From Paramagnetospirillum magneticum AMB-1 (GTDB lineage: Bacteria; Pseudomonadota; Alphaproteobacteria; Rhodospirillales; Magnetospirillaceae), in contig NC_007626.1 of assembly GCF_000009985.1 (NCBI RefSeq), positions 1,450,745-1,514,744 on the forward strand: a stretch of 64,000 nucleotides of DNA, written 5' to 3'. Made by a program: the position numbers and the translations under genes. A model generated the notes under the pieces. It did no database searches. It saw only the letters and a program-made list of their open reading frames with translations, and was not told where the DNA came from. Positions 36,065-44,894 of the stretch are shown piece by piece; within the stretch, counting starts at the first letter, position 1, and every line of letters starts with the position of its first letter.

Positions 36065-36787
36065 CTAAGCCGCGTCCTCGTTGTCCAGCGCATAGCCGGC
36101 GGCCCGCACGGTGCGGATGATGTCGGCCTCGGTGTCGCAGTTCAGCGCCTTGCGCAGGCGGCGGATGTGCACATCCACCGTGCGCGGCTCCACATAGATG
36201 TCGGGACCCCACACGGCGTCGAGCAGTTCCTCGCGCGAGAACACCGTTCCCGGATGCTGCAGGAAGAATTGCAGCAGGCGGAACTCGGTGGGGCCGAGAT
36301 GGATGGCCTTGCCGGCCCGCACCACCCGGTGGGAGGCCAGATCCATGGAGACGTCGCCCCAGCTGATCTGTCCCTTCTGGCTGACCGGCTGGGCGCGGCG
36401 CAGCAGGGCGCGGACGCGGGCCATCAGTTCGGGCAGCGAGAACGGCTTGGTCAGGTAGTCGTCGGCGCCGGTGTTCAGGCCTCGGATCTTGTCGCCTTCC
36501 TCGCCCCGGGCGGTCAGCATGATGATGGGCAGTTCGCGGGTGGCGGGCTTGCGGCGGATCTGGCGGCAGATCTCGATGCCCGACAGCGAGGGCAGCATCC
36601 AGTCCAGCAGCACCAGATCGGGCTTGCGCTCGGCCAGCACGGTCAGCGCCTCCTCGCCGTCGGCGGCCTCGGCGACGCGGTAGCCTTCCTTTTCCAGGTT
36701 GTAGCGCAGCATGGTGGCCAGCGCCGCTTCATCCTCGACGACCAGGACAAGAGGCTTGGAAGGATTGGCGGTCTCGCGGGCGGTCAT
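36065..36787 (-). CDS. phoB: Phosphate regulon response regulator PhoB
   Basis: A 240-residue OmpR-family regulator: receiver domain (phospho-acceptor in LVLLDWMLPSLSG, lysine in YLTKPFSLPEL) and winged helix (FRLLQFFLQHPGTVFSREEL, VDVHIRRLRKAL). The identity is set by position: it is the last gene of pstSCAB-phoU-phoB, with its ATG overlapping the phoU stop by one base (TAATG). It activates the phosphate-starvation regulon when phosphorylated by PhoR. No phoR lies in the window. Confidence 0.92.
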   Translation of the reverse strand: MTARETANPSKPLVLVVEDEAALATMLRYNLEKEGYRVAEAADGEEALTVLAERKPDLVLLDWMLPSLSGIEICRQIRRKPATRELPIIMLTARGEEGDKIRGLNTGADDYLTKPFSLPELMARVRALLRRAQPVSQKGQISWGDVSMDLASHRVVRAGKAIHLGPTEFRLLQFFLQHPGTVFSREELLDAVWGPDIYVEPRTVDVHIRRLRKALNCDTEADIIRTVRAAGYALDNEDAA

Positions 36788-37482
36788 TATTCCTGGGCTC
36801 CGAGGGTCACGCCCTTGGGCCGGTTGCCCTTGGGCTGGGTGCCGAGAATCTGGAAGTGCAGGGTCTCGGCGATGTTGGTGGCGTGATCGCCGATGCGTTC
36901 CATGTTCTTGGCGATGAACAGCAGATGGGTCGATGCGGTGATGGTGCCGGAATCCTCGTTCATCTGGGCGATCAGGTCACGGAAGACGGTATTATAAAGG
37001 GAATCTACCTCCTCGTCGCGCTCCCAGACGCGGATGGCCTTGTCCAGGTCCCTGTCCACATAGGCGTCGAGGATGTCCTTCAGCAAGGCCTGCACCAACT
37101 CGCCCAGGCGGACCACACCGATGGTCTTGGCGGTGGCGGGAAGCTGGTTGAGCACCAGGGCGCGCTTGGCCAGATTGGCGGCATAGTCGCCGACCCGCTC
37201 GATCTCGCCCGAGATGTTCAGCGCCGCGACGATGTGGCGCAGGTCGCCGGCCATGGGCTGGCGCAGCGCCAGCAGGCGCACGGCGAAGCTGTCCACCTCG
37301 GCGTCCAGTTCGTCGATGCGGTGATCGCTGTCCACCACTTTGTGGGCCAGATCGTCGTCGCGCCGGGCCAGGGATTGCAGCGCCGATCCCAACTGGGCCT
37401 CGGCCAGCCCGCCCATGCGGGCGATCATGCCCGACAGGTGGGCCAGTTCGTCGTCGTAGGATTTGACTGTGTGCTCGCTCAA
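36787..37482 (-). CDS. phoU: Phosphate transport regulator PhoU
   Basis: A 231-residue protein of two PhoU helical repeats (about 10-110 and 120-215), each with the E/DxxxD metal-binding pattern (VVDSDHRIDELDAEVDSF; VWERDEEVDSLYN). PhoU links Pst transport activity to PhoR/PhoB signalling and represses the regulon when phosphate is plentiful. It follows pstB after 140 bp that hold a palindromic repeat. Confidence 0.93.
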   Translation of the reverse strand: MSEHTVKSYDDELAHLSGMIARMGGLAEAQLGSALQSLARRDDDLAHKVVDSDHRIDELDAEVDSFAVRLLALRQPMAGDLRHIVAALNISGEIERVGDYAANLAKRALVLNQLPATAKTIGVVRLGELVQALLKDILDAYVDRDLDKAIRVWERDEEVDSLYNTVFRDLIAQMNEDSGTITASTHLLFIAKNMERIGDHATNIAETLHFQILGTQPKGNRPKGVTLGAQE

Positions 37483-37518
37483 GTCTGTTCGTCCCTTAAT
37501 CGCCGGGGCCTCTTCCGC

Positions 37519-37609
37519 CTGTCACCCTGAGCCGAAGGCGAAGGGTCTTTCAGGCGAAATGTGCCGCCGTCTTAGGCTGAAGGATGCTTCGCGTCGCTCA
37601 GCATGACAG
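37519..37609. repeat. Palindromic repeat between pstB and phoU
   Basis: Starts ctgtcaccctgagccgaagg and ends gctcagcatgacag, with an internal ggatgcttcgcgtcgc. The inverted ends match family 3 in type, but the sequence differs enough to be a separate subfamily. Confidence 0.6.
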
Positions 37610-37622
37610 TTTCTTCCGTTCC

Positions 37623-38402
37623 TCAGCCGAACCTGCCCGTGATGTAGCCCTGGGTCAGCGGCTCCTTGGGATTGGTGAAAATCTCCTCGGTGCCGCCCAC
37701 TTCGATCAGCTTGCCCAGGTGGAAGAAGGCGGTGCGCTGGGAAACGCGGGCCGCCTGCTGCATGGAATGGGTGACGATCACGATGGTGTAGTTGTCGCGC
37801 AGCTCGTCGATCAACTCCTCCACCTTGGCGGTGGCGATGGGGTCCAGTGCCGAGCACGGCTCGTCCATCAGGATCACTTCCGGCGCCACGGCGATGGCGC
37901 GGGCGATGCACAGTCGCTGTTGCTGCCCGCCCGACAGGCCGGTGCCCGATTCCGACAGGCGGCTTTCCACCTCGGCCAGCAGACCGGCCTTTTCCAGGCT
38001 GTTCATGACGATCTCGTCCAGCTCGGCCTGATCGCGGGCCAGGCCGTGGATGCGCGGTCCATAGGCCACGTTGTCGTAGATGGACTTGGGGAAGGGGTTG
38101 GGCTTCTGGAAGACCATGCCGACCCGGGCGCGCAGCTGGACCACGTCCAGCGAGCGGTCATAGACGTCGCTGCCGTCCAGGGTCAGCGAGCCGGTGACCT
38201 TGGCGCCGTCCACCATGTCGTTCATGCGGTTGATGCAGCGCAGGAAGGTGGACTTGCCGCAGCCCGACGGCCCGATCAGGGCGGTGACCTCGCCGGCCGG
38301 GATGTCCAGGTCGATGTCGTGGAGCGCTTGCTTCTCGCCGTAATGGACGTTGAGGCCGCGCGCCGAGATCTTGGAGGTCCCACGGGGAATGAACTGGTTC
38401 AT
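37623..38402 (-). CDS. pstB: Phosphate ABC transporter ATP-binding protein PstB
   Basis: A 259-residue ATPase with Walker A (GPSGCGKST, near 43), the ABC signature (LSGGQQQR), Walker B (VILMDEPCSAL) and the H-loop (VIVTHS). It powers high-affinity phosphate import through PstCA. It overlaps nothing but starts 7 bp after the pstA stop, in the usual order. Confidence 0.96.
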   Translation of the reverse strand: MNQFIPRGTSKISARGLNVHYGEKQALHDIDLDIPAGEVTALIGPSGCGKSTFLRCINRMNDMVDGAKVTGSLTLDGSDVYDRSLDVVQLRARVGMVFQKPNPFPKSIYDNVAYGPRIHGLARDQAELDEIVMNSLEKAGLLAEVESRLSESGTGLSGGQQQRLCIARAIAVAPEVILMDEPCSALDPIATAKVEELIDELRDNYTIVIVTHSMQQAARVSQRTAFFHLGKLIEVGGTEEIFTNPKEPLTQGYITGRFG

Positions 38403-38409
38403 GATCGTT

Positions 38410-39714
38410 CTACCACCGGCGTTCGAATTTGTTGCGGAGCCAGATGGCCGCCATGTTCATGGCCACCAGGAACAGCAGCAGCACCATGATGGCCGCCGAG
38501 GTCTTCTCGACGAAGGCCCGCTCCGAGCTGCCGGCCCACAGATAGATCTGCACCGGCAGCACGGCCGAGGGGTCCAGCGGGCTCTTGGGGATGTCGACGA
38601 TGAAGGCCACCATGCCGATCATCAGCAGCGGCGCCGTCTCGCCCAGGGCACGCGCCATGCCGAGGATGGTGCCGGTCAGCATGCCCGGCATGGCCAGCGG
38701 CAGGACGTGATGGGCGACGATCTGCAGCGGCGAGGCGCCCAGCCCGGCGGCGGCCTGGCGGATCGAGGGCGGCACCGCCTTCAGGGCGGCGCGGCCGGCG
38801 ATGATGATGGTGGGCAGGCAGATCAGCGCCAGCACCAGCCCGCCCGCCACCGGCGACGAGCGCGGCAGGTGGAAGACGTTGAGGAACACCGCCAGACCCA
38901 GCAGACCGAACACCACCGACGGCACGGCGGCCAGATTGTTGATGTTGACCTCGATCAGGTCGGTCCAGCGGTTCTTGGCGGCGAACTCCTCCAGATAGAC
39001 GGCGGTGGCCACCCCCAGGGGGAAGCTGATCAGCAAGGTCACCGCCAGCGAGAAGAACGAGCCGACCACGGCGCCCCAAATACCCGCCTGCTCCGGCGCC
39101 CGTGAATCGCCGCCGGTGAAGAACTGGAGGTTGAAGGCCTTGCGGATCTGCCCGGCCTGCTCCAACTGGGCCAGCCAGCCCAATTGGCGGTCATTGAGCA
39201 CGTTGCCGGCGGCGCCGACCTCACGCGGGGCCTGGCCCTTGTAGACCATGTCCAGCTTGTCCGAGGCGGTCAGCCACAAGGTGGTGCGGGTGCCGATCAC
39301 CTTGGGGTCGGCGGCGACCATGCGCCGCATCTGCTCGGCGCCCATGGTGCTGACCAGGGCGGAGAGATCGCGCCGGGCGCTGCGGTCGCCGTCGGGAACC
39401 AGCCGCGCCGCCAGGCCGTTGCGCACCAGGGCGGGATAGTCGGCCGCGTCCAGCACGTCGGGGGCACGGGTGCCGTCGGGATCGATCACCTCGGCGTCGA
39501 AGCTGACCTCCACCGCGATCTGGGTCTGGAGGAAACCGGTCCAGCCCTTGGCGACCACGGTGCCCAGCAGCAGCACCAGGAATCCCGCCGAAATCAGGAT
39601 CGAGGCAAGGCCGAGGATGCGGAAGCGCCGCTCGGCGGCATAGCGCCGGCCCAGGCGGGCCGCCACGGTTTCGGCGGTGCGGGCCGCCACGGTGATCTCT
39701 GCCATCTCAGTCAT
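38410..39714 (-). CDS. pstA: Phosphate ABC transporter permease PstA
   Basis: A 434-residue permease. The N-terminal half (about 1-200) is a long extension with one span near 36-58, as in the longer alphaproteobacterial PstA proteins. The C-terminal half has five to six spans and the ATPase-contact EAA-like loop (QAAAGLGASPLQIVAHHVLP). It forms the channel with PstC and overlaps its stop by 8 bp. Confidence 0.94.
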   Translation of the reverse strand: MTEMAEITVAARTAETVAARLGRRYAAERRFRILGLASILISAGFLVLLLGTVVAKGWTGFLQTQIAVEVSFDAEVIDPDGTRAPDVLDAADYPALVRNGLAARLVPDGDRSARRDLSALVSTMGAEQMRRMVAADPKVIGTRTTLWLTASDKLDMVYKGQAPREVGAAGNVLNDRQLGWLAQLEQAGQIRKAFNLQFFTGGDSRAPEQAGIWGAVVGSFFSLAVTLLISFPLGVATAVYLEEFAAKNRWTDLIEVNINNLAAVPSVVFGLLGLAVFLNVFHLPRSSPVAGGLVLALICLPTIIIAGRAALKAVPPSIRQAAAGLGASPLQIVAHHVLPLAMPGMLTGTILGMARALGETAPLLMIGMVAFIVDIPKSPLDPSAVLPVQIYLWAGSSERAFVEKTSAAIMVLLLFLVAMNMAAIWLRNKFERRW

Positions 39715-41080
39715 ACTTTTCCCGATACTTCTGAACGATATGCAAGGCGATGACGTTCAATCCCAAGGTGATGCCGAACAGCATCAGGCCCAGGGCGAAG
39801 GCCGCCAGGGTCTTGGGGCTGTCGAACTCGGTATCGCCCACCAGCAGGGTGACGATCTGCACGGTGACGGTGGTCACCGCCTCCAGCGGGTTGGCGGTCA
39901 GCTTGGCGGACAGGCCGGCGGCCATGACCACGATCATGGTCTCGCCGATGGCCCGCGATACCGCCAGCAGCACGCCGCCGACGATGCCGGGAAGGGCGGC
40001 GGGCAACACCACCTGGACGATGGTCTCCGAGCGGGTGGCGCCCAGGCCGAAGGCGCCTTCGCGCAAGGACTGGGGCACGGCGGTGATGACGTCGTCCGAA
40101 AGGGACGAGATCAGCGGGATCAGGGTGATGCCCATGACGAAGCCGGCGGCCAGCGCGCTTTCCGCCGCCACGTTGAGGCCGAGGGCGCCGCCGACGGCGC
40201 GGATGGCCGGGGCCACCGTCACCACGGCGAAGAAGCCGAACACCACGGTGGGAATGCCGGCCAGGATCTCCAGCGCCGGCTTGGCGATGGCGCGGACGCG
40301 CGGCTGGGCGTATTCCGACATGTAGATGGCCGAGAACAGGCCCAGCGGCAGGGCGACCACCATGGAGATGGCGCTGATCAGCATGGTGCCGGTCAGCAGC
40401 GGCACCATGCCGAAGGCTCCGGAGCTGCCCACCTGGTCCGAGCGGGTGGACATCTGGGGGCTCCAGTTCAGGCCGAACAGGAAGTCGACGAAATCCACCA
40501 TGTGGAAGAAGCGCAGCGCCTCGAACAGCAGCGACAGCACGATGCCCACCGTGGTGAAGATGGCCACGGTGGAGCTGGCCACCAGGAAGACGGTGATGGT
40601 GCGCTCGACCCGCGGCCGGGCGCGCAACTCGGCGTGGACCCGGCGATAGGCGAAGGTGGCGCCGGCCAGGGCCAGGGCGACGGTCACCGCCACGGCGGAG
40701 GCAAAGCCGGTCTGCTGCAGGCGGTTATAGTGCTCGGCGGCGGCGGCGAAATCGGGATTGGCGGTGGCGTGGCCCAGGGCGGCGTTGCGCACCTCGTTGA
40801 TGATCACGTCGATGCGCTCGGCCGGCAAGGCGCGCAGGGCCTCCGGCAGGTCGGCGATGACCAGGGCGCGGATCAGGCTGGGCTCGAAAACCAGCCACAG
40901 GGCCAGGATGGCGAAGGCCGGCAGGCCGCACCACAGGGCCACCCACCAGCCGTAATAGCCGGGCAGCGAGTGAAGGGTGCCGGGATGATCCGAGGCGACG
41001 GCGAAGGCGCGCTTGCGCCCAAGCTGGAAGGCCAGGGTCGAGATCAGCAGCAGGATGGCGGCAAGGGTGACGGTCTGCAT
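39707..41080 (-). CDS. pstC: Phosphate ABC transporter permease PstC
   Basis: A 457-residue permease, long like PstA, with an N-terminal span at about 2-17, further spans, and a loop (EGAFGLGATRSETIVQVVLP) that contacts the ATPase. The periplasmic region near 75-130 is extended. It partners PstA. It lies after pstS with a hairpin attenuator between them, so it is probably made at a lower level than pstS. Confidence 0.93.
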   Translation of the reverse strand: MQTVTLAAILLLISTLAFQLGRKRAFAVASDHPGTLHSLPGYYGWWVALWCGLPAFAILALWLVFEPSLIRALVIADLPEALRALPAERIDVIINEVRNAALGHATANPDFAAAAEHYNRLQQTGFASAVAVTVALALAGATFAYRRVHAELRARPRVERTITVFLVASSTVAIFTTVGIVLSLLFEALRFFHMVDFVDFLFGLNWSPQMSTRSDQVGSSGAFGMVPLLTGTMLISAISMVVALPLGLFSAIYMSEYAQPRVRAIAKPALEILAGIPTVVFGFFAVVTVAPAIRAVGGALGLNVAAESALAAGFVMGITLIPLISSLSDDVITAVPQSLREGAFGLGATRSETIVQVVLPAALPGIVGGVLLAVSRAIGETMIVVMAAGLSAKLTANPLEAVTTVTVQIVTLLVGDTEFDSPKTLAAFALGLMLFGITLGLNVIALHIVQKYREKYD

Positions 41081-41096
41081 GGATTGGGCGGCCCGG

Positions 41097-41131
41097 AAAA
41101 AGAAGCGGGGGAAGCCGTCATGGCTTCCCCC
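41097..41131 (-). terminator. Intergenic hairpin attenuator between pstS and pstC
   Basis: On the minus strand GGGGGAAGCC pairs with GGCTTCCCCC around an ATGAC loop (41107-41131), followed by GCTTCTTTTT. It sits in the 58-bp gap after pstS and probably reduces read-through into pstCAB while allowing strong pstS expression. Confidence 0.75.
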
Positions 41132-41138
41132 TTTGCGA

Positions 41139-42164
41139 TCACATCTTCAGTTCACCCAGGGTGCGGGCGTTGTTCGCCTGCTCCTTGCGGATGGCGTCGG
41201 GCGAGGCGATCAGGCCCTTGTCGGCCAGATAGCCTTCCTTGCCCCAGGCCTTGTCCGAGGTGAACTCGGTGACGTATTCCTTGACGCCGGGGACCATGCC
41301 CACATGCTGCTTCTTGACGTAGAAGAACAGCGGACGCGACACCGGGTACTTGTTGCTGGCGATGGCGTCGTAGGTGGCGACCACGCCGTCCACCGGAGCG
41401 GCCTTGACCTTGTCGCGGTTCTGGTCGAGATAGCTGAAGGTGATCACGCCCAGCGCGGCCGGGTTCGAGGTGATCTTCTGCTGGATGACGGTGTAGTTCT
41501 CCGACACCTCGACCCAGGCGCCGTCTTCACGCACGGTCTGGCAGGCCTTCTTCTTGGCGGCCTTTTCCATGTCCTTCAGCTCGGGCTGCTTGGCGCAGGC
41601 GGGGTCGAGGACCAGTTCCACATAGGCGTCGCGGGTGCCGTGGTTCGGGGCCGGGCCATAGACCAGGATCGGCTCCTTGGGCAGCGACGGATCGATGTCG
41701 CTCCAGTTCTTATAGGGGTTCGGCACCAGCTTGCCGCCCACCGGCACGTCCTTGGCGGTGGCCTTGTACATCTGCTCGCGGGTCAGCGTGAAGTCGGGGC
41801 CGGCCTTGGAATTCATGAACACGATGCCGTCATAGCCGATCACCACCTCGGTGATGCCGGTGACGCCGTTCTTGGTGCAGAATTCCACTTCCGACGGCTC
41901 GATGCGGCGCGAGGCGTTGGTGATGTCGGGGAAGCTCTCGCCCACGCCGGAACAGAACAGGCGCATGCCGCCGCCGGTGCCGGTGCTCTCGACCACCGGG
42001 GTCTTGAACTTGCCCGCCTTGCCGAAGGCCTCGGCCACGGCGGTGGAGAACGGGTAGACGGTCGACGACCCGACGATGCGGATCTGATCGCGGGCTTGCG
42101 CCGCGCCGGCGGTGGCGATGACGGCCAGGGCGGCGGCAGCGACGGCCAGGGTCTTGGTGGACAT
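41139..42164 (-). CDS. pstS: Phosphate-binding periplasmic protein PstS
   Basis: A 341-residue protein with a signal peptide (MSTKTLAVAAAALAVIATAG, cleavage after AQA) and the PstS phosphate-binding domain (IRIVGSSTVYPFSTAVAEAF, then ESTGTGGGMRLFCSGVG with the STG anion site). It captures phosphate in the periplasm for PstCAB. ATG at 42164 starts the signal peptide and has GGAGG five bases upstream; the frame is open further but not peptide-like. A Pho box lies about 95 bp upstream. Confidence 0.95.
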   Translation of the reverse strand: MSTKTLAVAAAALAVIATAGAAQARDQIRIVGSSTVYPFSTAVAEAFGKAGKFKTPVVESTGTGGGMRLFCSGVGESFPDITNASRRIEPSEVEFCTKNGVTGITEVVIGYDGIVFMNSKAGPDFTLTREQMYKATAKDVPVGGKLVPNPYKNWSDIDPSLPKEPILVYGPAPNHGTRDAYVELVLDPACAKQPELKDMEKAAKKKACQTVREDGAWVEVSENYTVIQQKITSNPAALGVITFSYLDQNRDKVKAAPVDGVVATYDAIASNKYPVSRPLFFYVKKQHVGMVPGVKEYVTEFTSDKAWGKEGYLADKGLIASPDAIRKEQANNARTLGELKM

Positions 42165-42257
42165 GAAACCTCCGGGGGAGTGCAACGGGACGAGGGAGAC
42201 ATCAGTCCCCTCGGCCGGCATCCTATCGGCGCTGTGTTACAGTCCGGGGACACAAGC

Positions 42258-42275
42258 ATGAAGCTTTTGTGACAG
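42258..42275 (-). promoter_or_regulatory. Probable Pho box upstream of pstS
   Basis: On the minus strand CTGTCAC-AAAA-GCTTCAT, compared with the PhoB site CTGTCAT-N4-CTGTCAT: 6 of 7 in the first half and 4 of 7 in the second. Spacing and position (about 95 bp before pstS) fit PhoB control. It is also 35 bp from the end of the MocR-type gene. Confidence 0.65.
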
Positions 42276-42289
42276 GAATATTAATCGTT

Positions 42290-43759
42290 TTAAATCAACG
42301 TGATGATGGCCTCGCGTAGCCGCTGGAGGGCCTCTTCCAGGCTCGATCCCGCCAGGTTGCCATAGCCCAGGACCAGCCCCGGACACCCTTTTGTGACACG
42401 ATGAAAGCTCAGCGGCGAGGGCGCCAGTCCCCGGGCGCGGGCCGCCTCGGCCGCCTGGAAATCGTCGCATCCCGCGGGCAGCCAAAGGATGGCGTGCAGC
42501 CCCGCCTCTCCGGCGGTGACCGGCAGGTTCGGGCCGAGGATACGGGGGGCGGCGTCGAGCAAGGCGCGGCGGCGCTGGCCGTACAGGGTGCGCATGCGCC
42601 GCAGATGGGCACCGAAATGGCCTTCGGTCATGAAGGCGGCCATGGCCGCCTGGGTCAGGCCGGCGGGCGCCATGTCGGCGATGCGTCGCGCCGCCACGAA
42701 GGCCGGCAGCAGCGGCGGTGGCACCACCAGCCAGCCCAGGCGCAGCCCGGGAAACATGCTTTTCGAGAAGGTGCCGAGATAAAGGGTGCGGCCGCCCCGG
42801 TCTAGCCCCTGGAGCGAGGCGGTAGGAGAACCGGCGTGGTGGAAGTCGCTGTCGTAGTCGTCCTCGATGACCCAGCCGCCCACCCGTTCCGCCCAATGGA
42901 TCAGGGCAAGGCGGCGCGACAGCGGCATGGTGGCCCCGGTGGGGAACTGGTGCGACGGCGTGACGAAGGTCAGCCGGGCCGACGGGCATTGCCGTTCCGC
43001 CAGTTCCGGGTCGAAGCCCTGGCCATCCACGGCAACCGCCTGGACCTGGGCTCCGGCGGCGCGCAGCACGCCGGTCAGCCCGCCATAGCACGGGTCTTCC
43101 ACCAGCACCGCCTCCCCCGGTTCCAGCAGGACGCGGGCCACCAGGTCCAGGGCCTGTTGCGAGCCGCCCATGATCATCACCTGGGCGGGGTCGCAGCGCA
43201 CCGCCCGGCTGCGGCCCAGATGCTCGGCGATGGCATGGCGGAGCGGCGCATGGCCCAGGGGATCGATGCCGCCCATCAGCTCCAGCGGGGGCCGCCGCCA
43301 CAGCCGCCCCAGCACGCGCCGCCACTCGGCATGGGGAAAGGCCGCCAGATCGGGCACGCCGGGGGCGAAGGGCCGGAACGGGTCGCGCACCAGGATCATG
43401 GGCGGGGCGGCGCCCCAGGCCCGGGTGCGGGGCGGCAGGGGCGACGGCGGGGCTTCTTCGCCCGCCGGGGCGGCTCCCACGAGAGGGTGGCGGGCGGCGA
43501 CCCGGGTGGCCGAGCCCCGGTGGGCTTCGGTAAAGCCCTCGGCGGCCAAAAGGTCATAGGCGGCCAGCACGGTGTTGCGGGCCACGCCCAGTTGCGCCGC
43601 CAACCCCCGCGAGGACGGCAGGGCGGCACCTTCCGCCAGCCGTCCGTCCAAAATGGAGTCCCGCAAGGCCAGATACAGGCGCCGATGCAACGGAGCGTCA
43701 AGGTCGGGCAGGGCCAAGGGCAGGGGAGGGGGCATGGCGCTCTCGGGAAGTGGCTCCAT
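42290..43759 (-). CDS. MocR/PdxR-type GntR-family regulator with aminotransferase domain
   Basis: A 489-residue protein: N-terminal GntR winged helix (about 25-90; LPSSRGLAAQLGVARNTVLAAYDLL minus the ends) and a class I aminotransferase-like domain (about 130-480) with the PLP lysine in TFSKSMFPGLRLGW, and VEDPCYGG, SHQFPTG and EDDYDSDF. MocR proteins use PLP as a sensor cofactor and often control vitamin B6 or amino-acid genes. It is divergent from an FMN-binding PNPOx-like gene, the likely target. ATG at 43759 lies inside the proposed operator. Confidence 0.88.
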   Translation of the reverse strand: MEPLPESAMPPPLPLALPDLDAPLHRRLYLALRDSILDGRLAEGAALPSSRGLAAQLGVARNTVLAAYDLLAAEGFTEAHRGSATRVAARHPLVGAAPAGEEAPPSPLPPRTRAWGAAPPMILVRDPFRPFAPGVPDLAAFPHAEWRRVLGRLWRRPPLELMGGIDPLGHAPLRHAIAEHLGRSRAVRCDPAQVMIMGGSQQALDLVARVLLEPGEAVLVEDPCYGGLTGVLRAAGAQVQAVAVDGQGFDPELAERQCPSARLTFVTPSHQFPTGATMPLSRRLALIHWAERVGGWVIEDDYDSDFHHAGSPTASLQGLDRGGRTLYLGTFSKSMFPGLRLGWLVVPPPLLPAFVAARRIADMAPAGLTQAAMAAFMTEGHFGAHLRRMRTLYGQRRRALLDAAPRILGPNLPVTAGEAGLHAILWLPAGCDDFQAAEAARARGLAPSPLSFHRVTKGCPGLVLGYGNLAGSSLEEALQRLREAIITLI

Positions 43760-43796
43760 GATTATAAAAGAAGTGGATCTTTTCAGGGAGCCACTT
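43748..43796. promoter_or_regulatory. Inverted-repeat operator candidate between MocR and PNPOx-like genes
   Basis: AAGTGGCTCC (43748-43757) is the exact inverse of GGAGCCACTT (43787-43796), and a third half-site AAGTGGAT lies between at 43771. The site covers the MocR start and faces the divergent gene. Multiple half-sites of this sort fit autoregulation by MocR-type proteins. Confidence 0.6.
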
Positions 43797-43829
43797 TCCG
43801 CCCAATCTGAATAGGAAAGGAGAGCCACC

Positions 43830-44420
43830 ATGTCCGCCAGAACCGACCGCACCACCTTCCGCCAGCGGCCCCAGCGGGGCAGCCACGATTTCGACGCCAT
43901 GGCAGCCATTCTCGACGAGGCCCTGTCGTGCACCATCGCCTTCGTCGATGATGGCCGACCGGTCAGTATACCGACCACCCATTGGCGCATGGGCGAGCGG
44001 GTGCTGTTCCACGGGGGCCAGGGCTCGCGCCTCGCCCGGGTGATGGCGGCGGGCGCCGAACTGTGCGTCACCGTGACCCTGGTGGACGGTCTGGTGCTGG
44101 CCCGTTCGGCCTTTCACCATTCCATGAATTACCGGTCAGTCGTCCTGTTCGGTCAGGCGGTGGAGATCACCGATCCGGCCGAGAAGGCGGCCGCCTTCGC
44201 CGCCCTGATCGAGAAGCTGTCGCCGGGGCGCTATGCCTCGGTCCGGCCACCCACGGACAAGGAGCTGGGGGCGACGAAGCTGTTGGCCCTGCCCCTGGCC
44301 GAAGGCGGCGCCAAGATGCGCTCCGGCCCGCCGGTGGACGACGAGGCCGACATGTCCTGGCCGGTCTGGGCGGGCGTGGTGCCGGTAACGATGGTGAAGG
44401 GCGAGCCGGTGGCGGGTTAA
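43830..44420 (+). CDS. Pyridoxamine 5'-phosphate oxidase-like flavin-binding protein
   Basis: A 196-residue split-barrel protein resembling the PNPOx-like/NimA flavin-binding family: CTIAFVDDGRPVSIPTTHW, FHGGQGSRLARVM and SMNYRSVVLFGQAVEITD. These proteins bind FMN or F420 and reduce small molecules or act as detoxifying enzymes; they are often found next to MocR regulators. It starts with a GGAGAGCC site and is divergent from the MocR gene. Confidence 0.78.
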   Translation: MSARTDRTTFRQRPQRGSHDFDAMAAILDEALSCTIAFVDDGRPVSIPTTHWRMGERVLFHGGQGSRLARVMAAGAELCVTVTLVDGLVLARSAFHHSMNYRSVVLFGQAVEITDPAEKAAAFAALIEKLSPGRYASVRPPTDKELGATKLLALPLAEGGAKMRSGPPVDDEADMSWPVWAGVVPVTMVKGEPVAG

Positions 44421-44827
44421 CCCGTCTGGCCGCTTTCACGCAGGAAGGCTGCGTACTTCACATCGAAGGTCATGATGTGATTGCACAGCCAGTCCTTAAG
44501 CAGGCGGGTCAGCTCGCTGTCAACGCTGCTGGCCCCCGACATCATCAGGCGGTCGATGATGTTCTCCAACTGAAAGATCAGGTGCTCATGCTCGTAGGCA
44601 TGGGCACCTCTCTCGGGATAGGCGGTCCGATCCATACTGGCGATTTCGGCGGCGAAATGCCGCTTGGTGTAGGAGCTCAGGTCGCCGATTGCCTGATTGA
44701 CCGCCGCCTCTCCGTGAGTGGGGGAGGCCAGCAGACGGTTCATCAGTTCGAACAGCTTCTTGTGGTCGCTGTCGATGGCTTCGACACCAACCAGGAGGTC
44801 GTCTGACCAGGAAATGTGCTCGCTCAT
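44417..44827 (-). CDS. Bacteriohemerythrin
   Basis: A 136-residue oxygen-binding protein with a di-iron site in a four-helix bundle. The ligand pattern is visible: DSDHKKLF, RHFAAEIASM (HxxxE), HAYEHEHL (HxxxH) and HIMTFD (HxxxxD). Single-domain hemerythrins carry or sense oxygen and are abundant in magnetospirilla and other microaerophiles. ATG at 44827 is the start of the domain (MSEHISWSDDL). It follows rpe but has a 68-bp gap. Confidence 0.9.
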   Translation of the reverse strand: MSEHISWSDDLLVGVEAIDSDHKKLFELMNRLLASPTHGEAAVNQAIGDLSSYTKRHFAAEIASMDRTAYPERGAHAYEHEHLIFQLENIIDRLMMSGASSVDSELTRLLKDWLCNHIMTFDVKYAAFLRESGQTG

Positions 44828-44894
44828 AGAACTGACCCCGCCATTCAGGATATGTCTATAGTATCCTATGGCTGCGCCAATTGCCAAGGGGGCG

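Noticed and set aside
39677..41263. Plus-strand open frame of about 530 codons over pstA/pstC
   Set aside because: Antisense to clear permease genes; His/Gly/Gln-rich shadow.
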